Source: Notolepis coatsorum (taxonomy: Eukaryota > Chordata > Actinopteri > Aulopiformes > Paralepididae). Taken from it: 64,000 nt of DNA. The stretch's first letter is position 1; every line of letters starts with the position of its first letter. The notes below the pieces were generated by a model. It had not been told where the DNA came from, searched no databases, and was given only the letters and a program-made list of their open reading frames with translations. The stretch spans positions 24,801,297 through 24,865,296 of the forward strand of contig OZ020601.1 of the NCBI GenBank assembly GCA_963971535.1. Direction: 5' to 3'. Position numbers and translations under genes: made by a program. This document shows, in pieces, positions 34,853 to 47,262 of this stretch.

Positions 34853-35196
34853 GACTGTTGTAGTTTGGTCAAATCAAGATAATTTACATCATGTTCCAAA
34901 AAAATAAAAAGATTCTGCTGAGCGGGCCGGAGCGCCAAGCGCTTGAGCGGAACTAAGCCATCCAGAGCGAAGAGCAGATTTCTCGGCCGCTCCACGCCGC
35001 TCACATGCTCTGAACAGTACTGTATAACTGTATGTCGTGTATGTCATAAATGTTATCATGAATTGAAAATGGGGGACCCTGATGTAAACAAGACGAAAGT
35101 CTTTCTCTGGTCTGCATCCCCTTAACAATTGTGTGTATTGAGCCGTACTGTATTGTACCCATTCTGCAATCTGTTAATAAAATTTTCAATCAATCA

Positions 35197-37060
35197 GTCA
35201 CGGCACTTTGCGAGCGTCTAGCGGCTCGGGCTGCATTTTTCACTGAACATATAAATTACCCAATTAAATCTCTATTTGTTGCCGTTCGAACACCACCTCA
35301 AATCCGTGCGTCGGTTCTCGAGTTACATGACGATATGTCAGGCGTGCAACTTTTTATGCGCGAGTGTCAGACTCCTGACACTCTAACTCTGCCAATCATC
35401 TGGCGATTGCGAAAATGATTGGTCAGGGTTGTAGCCAATGAGTGTAGCTTTCCAATTATACCCCATGTGGGGGTATGCGAATAAGGGATCTAGGTGAAAG
35501 TTGATGAGCGAAAACAAGAAGTGAAAAACATTCAGAATGAATGGCCGTGGATGAGGAAATGTAATACCGGAGAGCTCTTTTTTTTGGCACACGCTTTACC
35601 CGGATCTCTCTAAAAGACTAATTTCAGAACAGATAAAAAAAAATTGGACCTGTACTACATAAGACTATGGTTTCCAGCTTATACCTATTATTATAATCTT
35701 TTTTATATATTTTTTTGCAACTGCTACAGAAAAATGTGAGTACACAAGTTCAACTCAAGTTCAGCCCTTACTCTATTTCATTAGCACTAAAAGTGATCTT
35801 CCTTTTTTGCATTAGTAACTTCAGAATGTTATCTTTCAAAAGAGACCAGGCTTATGCGTGTGCTATAAGCATAAAGTATAAAGATAACCTTTGCAAAAAA
35901 GGTATGCAGTCCTCAAAATCAAGTAAAGAAAATTGCCACTTTTCTGCCCACCTGTTAAGAGGTTAACAAGTTTGAATATGGCCACTGGTGATGTCATCAG
36001 AGGACACTGAATCCTTGTGTTGCGTTATAGCTCGATGAAACGACGGAGATGAAAAGATGTGTGTGTGTGGGGGGAGGGGGGGGGGTCTGGCATTGTGTAG
36101 TTCCTTGCGCACCTCAACATCTATTACAGGCCCTGTCATCCTAGTTTGGGGGATCTCTCGTTGAAATGTCCAACTGAGGTTTCTTCACTTTATCTTTTTC
36201 TATTAAGGTTTGGTTGTGGTTAGAAGTGGTGGAGAGAATAAAAGCTAGCTTATAATGGTAGTGTCTGGTTAGGTGCGAGGGATAGTGGAGGTACTTCTCA
36301 AGGTGGGGTCCGGGAGGGGGGGGTTCGAGCTGAGCATATGTGTGTAGGTTTTTTTTTTTAGATAACAGGTATTATGGGTATATCTTATATAAGACAACTA
36401 ACTAAAAGGTGATCTCATTGGATGTGCCCTGACAATTAATGCTTGTATATCTTATCGTGTGTTGTCATGTTTGTTTATATGTTTGTTTAAAAAATAATAA
36501 AAAAATAAAATACAAAAGGTTTGGTTGTGGGAGTTTTTCCCTTATCTTCACTGGGGGGGGGGGGGGGGGGTTAAGCCAGGTGTTGTTATTCCATTGCAGG
36601 TCTGTGAAGTCCATTAAGATGAGGTAATGTGATATTAGGCTGCTATACAAATAAATCTTGACTTGAGTTGAACCAGTCCCTATTGTAATCCTATTGCTGT
36701 TTCATCTACATCAGTTCATTGAGCGTAAGGATAGAATCAACCCAGTGTAGCAGCTCACTAGACATAATTGAGCTTGGGAACGGTCATCATGTCCCAAACC
36801 CTCATACAATGTAGACTTTCACTATTTGAATGGGTGAAATTTAAAACACAATGTTTATTACATAAAAATGAAAAGAAAATATAGTGTTGAAGGGGCACTT
36901 CACCAACAAACAAAAAAAGAAGAAAACGATGCTGATTTATTTTGCACATCATCTCACACACATCCAAAAACTCGAATCAGTTTTGCACACATTCATTTCG
37001 TTTTGGCAGTTTTTTAATATGGCCACCAGTGATGTCATCTGGGCTTTGTGTTGTGTTAAT
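35197..37060. other. Unclassified stretch, no gene seen
   Basis: Holds several G runs (36070-36086, 36308-36318, 36552-36570). The phrase ATATGGCCACTGGTGATGTC (35976) recurs as ATATGGCCACCAGTGATGTC at 37018, so an unnamed dispersed repeat is present twice. Confidence 0.45.
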
Positions 37061-37380
37061 TAGCGGCACGGTGGTGTTGTGGTTAACACTGTCGCCTCAC
37101 AGCAAGAAGGTCCAGGGTTCGATTCCCGCTTGGGGACCAGGTCTCCGCGATGCCAGGTACTCAGGTGGGGATCTCCCAGGCCTTTCTGTGTGGAGTTTGC
37201 ATGTTCTCCCCGTGCTCGCAAGGGTCCCCCCCCCCCCCCCCCCCGATAAGAGAAACCCAATGGAAAAACATGCACAACAGATCGCTGACGCTGTAGCGTC
37301 CCTGATGAAGACGGGCAGGAGCACTTGGACTGGTCCCCCCCATAAATATGTCCTGATGAAATATTAACGAGGTATACTTT
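37061..37380 (+). mobile_element. tRNA-derived SINE (CACGGTGGTGTTGTGGTTAA type)
   Basis: A-box-like GGTGTTGTGGTTAACACTGT and B-box GGTTCGATTCCC are at the usual spacing, followed by TGTGTGGAGTTTGCATGTTC and TCCCCGTG. This arrangement is that of Mermaid-like SINE sequences in fish. A C17 run at 37227-37244 interrupts the body, and the 3' part includes ACGCTGTAGCGTCCCTGATG. Confidence 0.8.
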
Positions 37381-37985
37381 GTCAAAGGATCAATTATTTA
37401 TCCCGGCTCAAGGTTTCAACACCCCCATTAACCACCGGTCGCTCCTCTCCTATTCCCTTTACGGTACGCAGGAACTATATGGGGCCGATTTGAGATGCGG
37501 CCAAAAGCTTGTTTCCTATTCGGCTCCGCAGTATTAGTGCTATAATATACTGAAAGGATTTCACAACACATCAAAGTTGTATTCATACAGCCCCCCCCCC
37601 CCCCCCTCCCTCCAGTGTGTGTCTGCATAGGGGCCTGGCCTCATCCCATTGTCATGTTAATTACCTGTTTGCTCTGTTTTCCAGAGGCCTCCCATCCATC
37701 AAAGCATCCCCCCGCTTTTCATCTCGGCCGTCCTATCTCTACCTGTAATTAGGTTTGGGGGCGAGTAGGAAGATGGATTTGGTTTTGCACCATGCAGAGG
37801 GGGTGCGGGGGGGGGGGGGGTGGTGGGTGGGGGCTGGAGGTATAAGGAAGTCTTCTGCGCTGTTCTGGGAGGGGGCCTTAATGGTGTCTAATTGATCTGA
37901 GCTGTCATGGGGCCGTGGCTTCATGTGGTAGCAGGCTGATTATCTTTACGTGTCATTCTGAAAGCAACAGCATTAGCGCACAGGT
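37381..37985. other. Non-repetitive stretch, possible conserved non-coding DNA
   Basis: Apart from C and G runs (37590-37606, 37808-37820), the part 37860-37985 has balanced composition and no repeat signature. No ORF or exon is evident. Confidence 0.3.
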
Positions 37986-38019
37986 CTGGCTTTTACTGTC
38001 GGAAGATAAGGTGTGTTTG

Positions 38020-38243
38020 TAATGTATGTGTGTGTGTGTATTTGTAGAAGATAAGTTTGTGTTCGTGCCTGTGTGTTGTTGTTTGTTATGTGTATTTGTG
38101 TGTGTGTGTGCCTGTGTATATTTGTAGAAGATGTGTATTTGTGTGTGCTGCACGTGTGTATTTGGATTTGGATAGTCAAGACATGTATTATGCATGTATG
38201 TGCGTGTGTATGGTTGTGGAAGTGAAGGGTGGACCATGAGATC

Positions 38244-38281
<38 letters not shown>

Positions 38282-38300
38282 GGGAGGGGGGGGGGGGGAC
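38020..38300. repeat. Imperfect (TG)n and G run
   Basis: TG-rich sequence with TGTATTTGTAGAAGAT repeated at about 38038 and 38118, ending in GTGTGTGG then a run of Gs (38280-38298). Confidence 0.85.
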
Positions 38301-38695
38301 ACTTACATGCGTCGGTTTCTATAAAGCCATTGTTGGAGATCTTGCCCCTTATATCACTTCATTATTAGACTGGACCTCTGGACCTCATCATACTCGCTCC
38401 AATGATCGTCTTACACTTCAAACCTCCAGACTTTACACCGAACTTGTGAAATCTGCTTTTAGCTTCTGTGCCTCCGACACGTGGAACATTCAAACTCAAC
38501 ACTTTAGTATCGTTTGGACAGATCTTTAACGACCAACAGTTTCCCCCTAGTCTGCAGTTGTTTTTAATTGTTTTATTGATTGACTTTCTGTGTTCTTGTG
38601 GCTGCATTTATCGTGTGCGGTATTTCCCAACATCATCTGAAAGTCAGTGTTGAACTCTCAATGATTTTTTTGACAAAATAAAGGTTGGTTGAATG
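38301..38695 (+). mobile_element. LINE ORF2 C-terminal fragment
   Basis: The frame to 38529 reads YITSLLDWTSGPHHTRSNDR then LYTELVKSAFSFCASDTWN, the C-terminal tail motif of a LINE ORF2 (compare 'K.AF...AP..WN'). A 3' UTR with ACAAAATAAAGGTTGGTTGA and GAATGA repeats follows to about 38708. The family differs from copies A-K. Confidence 0.65.
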
Positions 38696-38699
38696 AATG

Positions 38700-39363
38700 A
38701 TGAATGAACTAACATTATCTAGGAAATATTTGCGTGCATACGAATATGATAATAATTGTCATATTCAGGTATGACAACCCAAACACAAATGTAGACGTAT
38801 GCATGTTAATATATATAATGCCCACCTTTTTACTATCAATATGGATTCAGAGTCCTAAACTTTAAAGGTAGTATCTGTAATGCCGTCAAACAGCAACCTC
38901 TAGGCAAAAGCGACCTCTTGGAGAGGCACTGTTTACATGTTTTGTTTTGGTCTGATGTGTGGGTTGGAGTTGAGTGGGGATAAGGGGGAGGGGTTGCGAT
39001 ACTGCTGGCTACTATAATAAGTTACTATATATTATAGTTATAATATGGTATGTTACGGTATATAATATAATATAGCTATATTATAATACATATATAGCTA
39101 TATATTTACTTATTATTAATATTATACAGTGAATTTCTCATGGCAGAGCCTGAGGTGTGGCCAGCAGAACCCCTCCCCCTATGAATGAATGGATTAATTA
39201 ATGCATGAATGAATAAATGAATGAAAGAAATAATTAATTAATACATGAATTTATTAATTAATGAAATAAATGAATGAATGAAAGGAATTAATTGTTAACT
39301 TAATTAATGATTTATATGCTTGTACCACCGATTTGTTTCCTTCAACATTACAAGCCACCTTAA
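38700..39363. other. Unclassified AT-rich stretch
   Basis: Includes degenerate GAATGAAT/TTAATTAA sequence (39180-39300). No gene. Confidence 0.45.
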
Positions 39364-40215
39364 CATAGCAAACTGATCTAGATACAGCCTCACTCTGATA
39401 CAGGGTGTCACATACAGGACGGTGCGGAGCTAAAACTGATCTAGGAGCAACCTCACTCTGATACAGGGTGTCACATACAGAACGGTGCAGAGAGCAAACT
39501 GATCTAGGAGCAGCCTTGCTCTGATACAGAGTGTCACATACAGGACGATGCAGAGAGCAAACTGATCTAGGAGCAGCTTTGCTCTGATACAGGGTGTCAC
39601 ATACAGGACGGTGCAGAGAGCAAACTGATCTAGGAGCAGCCTTGCTCTGATACAGGGTGTCACATACAGGACGGTGCAGAGAGCAAACTGATCTAGGAGC
39701 AGCCTTGCTCTGATACAGGGTGTCACATACAGGACGGTGCAGAGCTAAAACTGATCTAGGAGCAGCCTCACTCTGATACAGGGTGTCACATACAGGACGG
39801 TGCGGAGCTAAAACTGATCTAGGAGCAGCCTCACTCTGATACAGGGTGTCACATACAGGACGGTGCAGAGAGCAAACTGATCTAGGAGCAGCTTTGCTCT
39901 GATACAGGGTGTCAAGTACAGGACGGTGCAGAGAGCAAACTGATCTAGGGACAGCCTCACTCTGATACAGGGTGTCACGTACAGGACGGTGCAGAGCTCA
40001 AACTGATCTAGGAGCAGCCTCACTCTGATACAGGGTGTCACTTACAGGACGGTGCAGAGCGCAAACTGATCTAGGAGCAGCCTCACTCTGATACAGGGTG
40101 TCACTTACAGGACGATGCAGAGCTCAAACTGATCTAGGAGCAGCCTCACTCTGATACAGGGTGTCACTTACAGGACGGTGCAGAGAGCAAACTGATCTAG
40201 GGGCAGAGGATAAAC
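39364..40215. repeat. 63-bp minisatellite, about 13 copies
   Basis: Each unit includes CTCTGATACAGGGTGTCACA, TACAGGACGGTGCAGAG and AAACTGATCTAGGAGCAGCC. Because 63 is a multiple of three, minus-strand frames stay open (VTPCIRARLLLDQFALCTVLY repeats in the translation); these are not genes. Variants GAGCTAAAA, GAGAGCAAA and GAGCTCAAA define at least three subtypes. Confidence 0.95.
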
Positions 40216-40440
40216 CCCAGTACAATCTTCATCTTCTGGTGCCAGTTTCACAAAATACAAACTTTCACTTTCAGTTTTGCACTACCTCTTCTACCTCATT
40301 TTTGCATTTAGCATTTTTAGTTTTGTATGTTGTATATTTTGTATAGTGTTTGGTATAGTCTTTTACTATTTAACCAAGCATTTGACTATAATGTACACGT
40401 ACCTTATATGTGACAAATAAAACAAAACTTGATAATGCAT
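40216..40440 (+). mobile_element. Probable LINE 3' UTR
   Basis: TTGCACTACCTC, TGTATATTTTGTATAGTGTT and ATATGTGACAAATAAAACAA are typical of LINE 3' ends of the Rex/L2 group in fish. Weak call. Confidence 0.4.
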
Positions 40441-41243
40441 CAATATATATATATATTATAATATAACACAACATCCATAATATACCCAGGGATGTATATA
40501 ATATATATATTAATACATATACTGTATATTGTGGAGAGTAAATCCACCTAAACGTAGTTAACCCATCTTGTAATTATTTAAAGAGTTTATCCACCCCGAT
40601 ATAATTCTTCATGATTTAAATTCGTGGTACAGATTATAGCAAGTCATGTGAAAACAGGGTCTTTCAGGGGAAATAACACTATTCTGTACGACTCACACAC
40701 TACAATCCCTGCATATCAGTCAAGGCTGGTGCCGCTGTGGTCATGGACGGGAGTTCATAATTCACTGTCTTTTATTTTGACGTGTTGTGTTAGCACTTCA
40801 CTGCTGATAATAACAATAACTCTATCTGTGGCCGGAGGAGAGAGGCCTGCAGGGCGGGGAGACGAGCACACCGCTCCAGTGACCTTCAGCATGAAATCAA
40901 CACAGAGTCTGATGCCTCCGGTGTGTTTGGAGGGGGCTTTCTCTCTCTCTCCCAAGATGGACACCCATGCATTATTGATCACAAAACACTCCTGCAATGC
41001 TATTTCATCTTTCAAAAGCGGGCCGAGAGTGAACAGATGATGTCAGTCGTTCTAGATTTAGTATTATGTGCTCCTAAAAGTTGTATAAAATTATTTTAAC
41101 TGGTTGTAGCATTGTTTTGTTTGTTCATTACTCTCGTGCTCTTGGTATCTCTCCTCTCTCTCAAACCCAGTGGGAGTATGATGGTAGAAATACAGAATGA
41201 ACTCCCTTAACTCTGTTCTGTTGTTCACAAGGTAACCACCCCC
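40441..41243. other. Mostly single-copy-looking stretch, no gene
   Basis: 40620-41040 shows no repeat signature. An ORF of 138 codons (40624-41040) has no recognisable domain and I do not call it. Confidence 0.4.

Positions 41244-41305
<62 letters not shown>
41244..41305. repeat. (CA)n microsatellite
   Basis: About 30 CA dinucleotides. Confidence 0.95.
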
Positions 41306-41307
<2 letters not shown>

Positions 41308-41415
41308 CCTCTACGGAATCTAGGTTGAAAAAGGAAGAGGCACGTTGACTCCCTTGCATTTTGTTCTAAAATGAGAAAAATCTGTGTGGTTGATTTACAT
41401 TCTGTATGACATGAA

Positions 41416-42035
41416 GTAGAGCGAGAGCGAGAGAGAGAGAGACACACACACAGAGAAAGAGACAGAAAAGAGAGAGGACGAGAGTGGGAGAAAGAAACAG
41501 AAAGAGAGGGGAAGAGAAAGAGTCAGAGAAAAAGAGACAGAGAGGAGGGGGGGGGGTAGAGAGAGAAAGAGTCAGAGGGAGAAAAAGAGACAGAAAAAGA
41601 CAGAAAAAGATAAAGAATCAGAGAGGAAGAGAGAGGGGGTAAGAGAGTCAGAGAGAGAGAGAGAAGGAAAGAGAGAGATGTGGTGGTGAGAGGGAGAGAG
41701 AGAAAGAGGCTAAGAGATAGAAAGAGAAAGGAAGAGCAAGAGTCAGATAGAGAGGAAGAGTCAGAGAGAGAGGAAAAGTCAGAGAGAGGGAGAGGAAGAG
41801 AGAGAGTGGGGAAGAGATAAAAAGAGTCAGAGAGAGAGGAAGAGTCAGAGAGAGAGGAAGAGTCAGAGAGAGGGGGGAAGAGATAGAGAGTCAGAGAGGA
41901 AGAGTCAGAGAGAGAGGGGGAAGAGAGAGAGTCAGAGAGAGAGGATGAAAAAGAGACAGAAAAAGAGTCAGAGAGACAGAAAGAGAGAGAGAAAGGGGCA
42001 AAGAGACAAAAAGAGAGGGGGAGAGAAAGTGAAGG
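41416..42035. repeat. 620-bp polypurine tract (GAGTCAGAGAGAGAGGAA units)
   Basis: Almost all bases are A or G on the plus strand with periodic GTCAGAGAG. Such mirror-like polypurine DNA can form triplexes. The minus-strand serine/leucine-rich ORF is an artefact. Confidence 0.9.
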
Positions 42036-42990
42036 TAGGTATAGATACACGACAACATCATTTCCATCACTCCATCATAATGATAAACAACATCACACAA
42101 TAAGTCTTTCAAACGTTCACAATAAACATCTTCAAGAATCCCCTCGTCACCCGGCACGGCTGCCGTGAGCCTCTCTCTCCGCGGGGTTCAGACGGGAGAG
42201 TGTCGCTGTGTGTTGCCTGGCTGCTGGCTTAGGGGGGGGGGGGGGGGGGGGGGGGACTCACAGGGGAGGAACGCCCATAGCGACCATAGCTGTCAGATGC
42301 CGTTTCCATGACGTCTAAAGAATGATTGGGTTCAGAGATGCAGACGCTGCTCTCTGACAGCGCAGGGGAGACATGGCCACACCTGGGACAGGAAGCGCTG
42401 GCAGGATGTGAAACGCCGCTGGACAAGGTCACTCCGGAGGTCACCTCAATACCTGTCACCTGTCAACCAGCACCAACAATTGATAGCCGACCCTCACACA
42501 CATCCACCCACAAACACATACAGACACACACAACCACCCACATACACACAATCACCCACAAATACACACACACACACACGAGTGGGAAGAATACTGTGTC
42601 TGAATCTATCCTTTGTTTGAATTAGGAGTCAGACTTGGGGTGTTCTGTGTGTGAGGTGATTCTCAGACGACAATGCCTTTTTGTCTGTACAGGAAAAACC
42701 AACAAACACATTGTTTTCCCGTCAGACGGTCAAAAAGTGGAACTTTACTTTTCTGTCAACCTCCTGAATATTCCGATGACATTAAGAGATTATGAACGCT
42801 TTCGGCTTGTAAACAAATCGACCGTTAAAAATTTTAATCGCGCATTTCACTCTCGCAGATGACTCAAATGCAAAGTGCTGCGAACAAGCAGCCCATTCTG
42901 GAGTCTGACTCAACGTCTAGCCCCTGTCTGTGGAGCTGTCGGTATCATCCATGTCAGGGGAGGGAGGTGAAGCCTGTTAGCATGAAGGAC
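42036..42990. other. Unclassified stretch, no gene called
   Basis: A G run at 42232-42255. A 75-codon frame (42635-42862) follows a pyrimidine-CAG site (TTGTCTGTACAG ending 42691), but no domain is recognised and no partner exon is seen. Confidence 0.35.
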
Positions 42991-43100
42991 AAGAGCTGGA
43001 GACGAGAGACTCGGAACGACAAGAGCTGGAGACGAGAGACTCGGAACGACAAGAGCTGGAGACGAGAGACTCGGAACGACAAGAGCTGGAGACTCTGAAC
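42991..43100. repeat. 30-bp minisatellite, 3.6 copies
   Basis: Three identical units of AAGAGCTGGAGACGAGAGAC plus TCGGAACGAC, and a partial fourth. Identity indicates a recent expansion. Confidence 0.95.
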
Positions 43101-43109
43101 AACACTCCC

Positions 43110-43382
43110 TCTGCAGGTGGCTCAGGAGGAGGTCGAGCGGTCGTTTGGTAATCTGAAGATTCACGGTTCGATTCCGGCTCCTCCCGGCTGCGTGTCGAAG
43201 TGTCCTTGAGCAAAACACTTAACCCCCCCCCCCCCCCCCCCCCAACAGCTCCTGATGAGCAGGTTGGCACCTTGCATGGTTGCCTGCGCTGTTGTTGGTG
43301 TGTGAATGCGTGAGTGAATGTGGGGCAAGTTGTAAAGCGCTTTGGATAAAAGGACTATAGAAATGCAGACCATTTATAATGT
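43110..43382 (+). mobile_element. tRNA-derived SINE
   Basis: A-box-like TGGCTCAGGAGGAGGTCGAG and B-box GGTTCGATTCC, then CGTGTCGAAGTGTCCTTGAG, an expanded C run (43225-43242), GATGAGCAGGTTGGCACCTT, and the 3' end AAGCGCTTTGGATAAAAG. The same family as 3691-3860 and nearly full length. Confidence 0.85.
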
Positions 43383-44020
43383 TTCCTTTAAAAAGGGGAA
43401 CAGCACCCAAATTAAGAATTCCACTGTTATTTCCATGGCCTATAGGAATGTTCAGTCGATATTTGTGAACATAACATGAGCTACTCTCTCTCTCTCCCAA
43501 AGCCAGAAACCGGATAAGGATACTCAAACTTGTGATGTCATCAGGTATTAAGTCTGGAGCTGCTCCTCAAGACAGTGAAAGGGAGACTGACTTTGTCGAA
43601 TTGTGGAATGTTTTAGATTAAATTTTTTATATTATTATAACCAAATTAGCTTTATTATAGCGTCAGTTTCAGTTCTGAAACGGAAAATGTACCCGTAGAC
43701 TCGGAACATTCCCCTATACCATCTTTCCCTATTCATGGTCTATGGAAGTGGCTTCAGACTTTATATTCGATGACCTCACAAATATTAGACTTTTAGCACA
43801 TTTAGTTCTTGGATTTGGGAGAGTTGTTTCGTGTTCACTAGTGTATTTCTGAAGTGTCTTAAACGTGTATGAATCCTGAAACGGGGACCTAGTTCGCCCC
43901 TCACACCGTGGCTCTGAGAGACGTGGTCTTCTTCACGAACCCTCTGCTACGGCTGATGACAATTTTCATGATTGATCACTTTCCTCTTGACTGCGGCGAG
44001 AGAGAGAGGGAGGGGGGAAC
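43383..44020. repeat. Unnamed dispersed repeat and unclassified sequence
   Basis: Phrases such as CCATGGCCTATAGGAATGTT and TTGTGATGTCATCAGGTATT are of a type seen repeatedly in fish DNA. No gene. Confidence 0.35.
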
Positions 44021-44023
44021 ACA

Positions 44024-44712
<689 letters not shown>

Positions 44713-44720
44713 ATCTTTGG

Positions 44721-45117
44721 TAGGGATGTCCAATATTATCGGCCTACCGATATTATCGGCCTACCGATATTATCGTCCGATATTGGCATAAAAATGTGAT
44801 ATCGGAAAATATCGGTATCAGTTTTAATTTTTTTTTTTAACATTTATTTAACCTTTATTTACCCAGGCAAGCAAGTAAGAACAAATTATTAGTTTATTTA
44901 TTGTCAAAGTATGCATAATGTTGTGTTAATTCCACGACAAGAGATATGTAATGTTAATTACCTGAAATTATTCAGTTTTTTGGGGGGGGGGGGGGGGGGG
45001 GGAACCCTGCATATATCGGTATCGGTTGATATCGGTTGATAATTGGTATCGGAAATTAAGAGTTGGACAATATCGGTATATCGGTATCGGTAAAAAAGCC
45101 AATATCGAGCATCCCTA
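44721..45117. mobile_element. hAT-type MITE with 8-bp target duplication
   Basis: Termini TAGGGATGTCCAATATT and AATATCGAGCATCCCTA are inverted. ATCTTTGG duplicates the target at 44713-44720 and 45118-45125. The interior has many ATATCGGTATCGG words and a G19 run (about 44982-45001). Confidence 0.9.
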
Positions 45118-45125
45118 ATCTTTGG

Positions 45126-45998
45126 TCATTCCAAATTTACAACCAAGTTGAAGATAACACAGGTAAGTAAATTACAAACGTTATCTTCATTTCAATCGCT
45201 CTCACTTGGTAATTTGAGGAGGTCACTTTCAAAATATAATCAATAATAGATGACAGTTTCACCTGCTAAAGACTGTATCCTTAATAACAACATAATCCAT
45301 TGGATTATGATTACAAAAACACGGAACCATTCTCATTACTTTTAATTAATTAATTCAATTAACAGTAATTACATTTTTGGAATACTTTTTTTGGAATACT
45401 TTGCCTCCAAAATCCATAGAATATATTAAACAAAATAGACAATTAATTCTATTCTTATTTTGTTCTATAGTGACTAGATCCTAATTTCGAAATAAAATGA
45501 TGTGTTCATCCATAATCATAATCTACCTTCTATCTTTAAACATTTTCTTAAACTCTAGTAATAACCAACTGTAATAAGCAACTGATAACGATAGTAAATT
45601 GATACATACAGTATAATGATGATATAATGTAACTGGTAACTCTAATCCCGTAACATGTAGTCTGTTACTCGCAAACTCTGCCTACACCCCAACTCTCCTT
45701 TCTCTGTGTCCACACTAGCGATGTCCCAGTCGGATTGGACAGATCAGAATCAGACCCGATCACTGCATATTATAATTGATCAATATGGTTGTATCGGCTC
45801 TTCTAATTTCTTTCTTAATACAGAGATATCCAATTATCAAGCACATCTTACTTATTTTATTTTACTAACTGATATACTGTTAGTATATTACTACTGTGCA
45901 ACTGTATTCTCTAGGAAATATAAATATTGGTTCGGGAATCGGGACTCAGTATTGGCTGATACTCAATATTAAAGGAACACGTCAACATTATTGGTAAT
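45126..45998. other. AT-rich unclassified stretch
   Basis: 45718-45975 contains GATGTCCCAGTCGGATTGG, ATCGGGACTC and ATTGGCTGATACTC words that could be a diverged MITE of the previous type. No gene. Confidence 0.35.
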
Positions 45999-46140
45999 GC
46001 TAGCCTAGCTTGGCACAAATGAATGGAAGCAGATACGGACCACTAGCCTAGCTTAGAACTCCGGCATAAGTGTTTTTGGCCAAAAGCTAGGCTAGTGGTC
46101 CGTATCCGCTTCCATTCATTTGTGCTAAGCTAGGCTAGCT
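45999..46140. repeat. Long hairpin (inverted repeat)
   Basis: GCTAGCCTAGCTTGGCACAA through AGATACGGACCACTAGCCTA pairs with TAGGCTAGTGGTCCGTATCC through TTGTGCTAAGCTAGGCTAGC; arms about 55 bp, loop about 30 bp. Confidence 0.9.
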
Positions 46141-47262
46141 TGCAGCGGGATAGCTTTCTACTGAACGCACAGAGAGGAAATTGGTATCCATCTTCTTGTC
46201 TGACTCTGGAGAAGACGGTAAGTGTTTCCCAGTAATGTTAGCAAGTTCCTTTAAAAGACGTGGATCAGGGGCAGAAAACAGTGGATCGGGAACATGACTG
46301 GTTCACACAGTGTAGGTGCTTTGGTCTGCAGTCCTCCACAGCTATAGAGCTGCTCGGGGTCCCACAGCCATTATATGTGTCGCACTGAAATTAAAGCATC
46401 AATTCTCTACACTTCCTGTCATTGTGAGAGTATGAAAGCGCTGTTATTAATACCTATCCCAGGTCATTCTCAGCCAAGGACAAACACTTAGGTGAAGCCA
46501 CGTTCACAACAGTGGCGAGGAAGAGGCTTGTCATGGGGGCATTGTCCTTCACTTTACCTATGTCAGTCCCTGTGTGTTCATCACGTTTGTGTATATTTGT
46601 GTGTGTGCGCGTGTATAGTTATTATACTGATTTGTGATATCCCACCATTGTTGTGAGGACATTTTGTGATGTGAGGTATATTGTGTCCTCATGTTAGACA
46701 ATACAATAGCAATACTGTATGTGTGTGTATTGTACATGTTTAATTTGGAATAAAATAAGGTTATATTTGATACCACATATCTTCCTTTTTTTTCGTAAAA
46801 ACCATAAAGTGTGTGTTTCGATCAGAGAACAGATTTGAAAGTCACACTGACACACATGAGCCTGAAAGTCACATGAAGACATGCAAGACTTCAGACATTC
46901 AGGAAGTTGAGATCAGTTACACAGATCTAAACAGGACCAATCCCATTTCAGCAGCCTGTTGACATCTTGCACATTATCGCCCCATAGACCACATAAACCA
47001 TTCCTAACTCACTGGCTCCCTCTGCTGGTTGAGTTGTTTCTACCTCTCCTGACTTTATGAGTAGGCTTTTATAGCCTATGATAATGAGTTGAATTGGTTA
47101 ATAGATGACAGATAGAGACAGACAGGTGGGCAGACAGACACATTGTGATTGATTGCTTTTTTAAATGTATTTTCTTTTTAATGTAGGCTACTTGCTTTTG
47201 GACTGACACACACAGCATTTGATGTTTTTATTTAATTAAATTTGTTTACCTGTTTTGAGTCT
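46141..47262. other. Unclassified stretch, no gene seen
   Basis: No supported coding or repeat feature except short TG tracts. Confidence 0.4.

Larger units (their letters stand above)
33896..35012. mobile_element. Non-autonomous hAT with 8-bp target duplication
   Basis: Termini CAGAGCATGTGAGCGG and CCGCTCACATGCTCTG are perfect inverted repeats. The 8-bp duplication AACAGTAC flanks both sides (33888-33895 and 35013-35020). Subterminal regions are rich in GAGCGG/CCGCTC words. The interior is a patchwork: a (GTTCA)n-headed segment from 34024, a reverse copy of part of the 2.9-kb unit (about 34530-34745) and a LINE tail fragment (about 34780-34850). No transposase ORF. Confidence 0.9.
33842..35196 (+). 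mobile_element. CR1/L2-like LINE 3' fragment (copy E), split by a hAT
   Basis: Left part 33842-33895 (TGTATATCATGTATGTCATA) and right part 35013-35196 (GGGGGACCCTGATGTAAACA to CAATCTGTTAATAAAATTTT) are consecutive LINE 3' UTR pieces. The hAT at 33896-35012 separates them. Confidence 0.8.

Noticed and set aside
39430-40041. Minus-strand ORFs of repeated CIRARLLLDQF type
   Set aside because: Product of the 63-bp minisatellite, whose length is a multiple of three.
40624-41040. 138-codon ORF
   Set aside because: No motif; base use does not look coding, and an antisense frame is open as well.
41523-42050. 175-codon Ser/Leu-rich ORF
   Set aside because: Translation of the polypurine tract.
42635-42862. 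75-codon ORF after a possible splice acceptor
   Set aside because: No domain, no donor or partner exon that I can support; kept only as a note.
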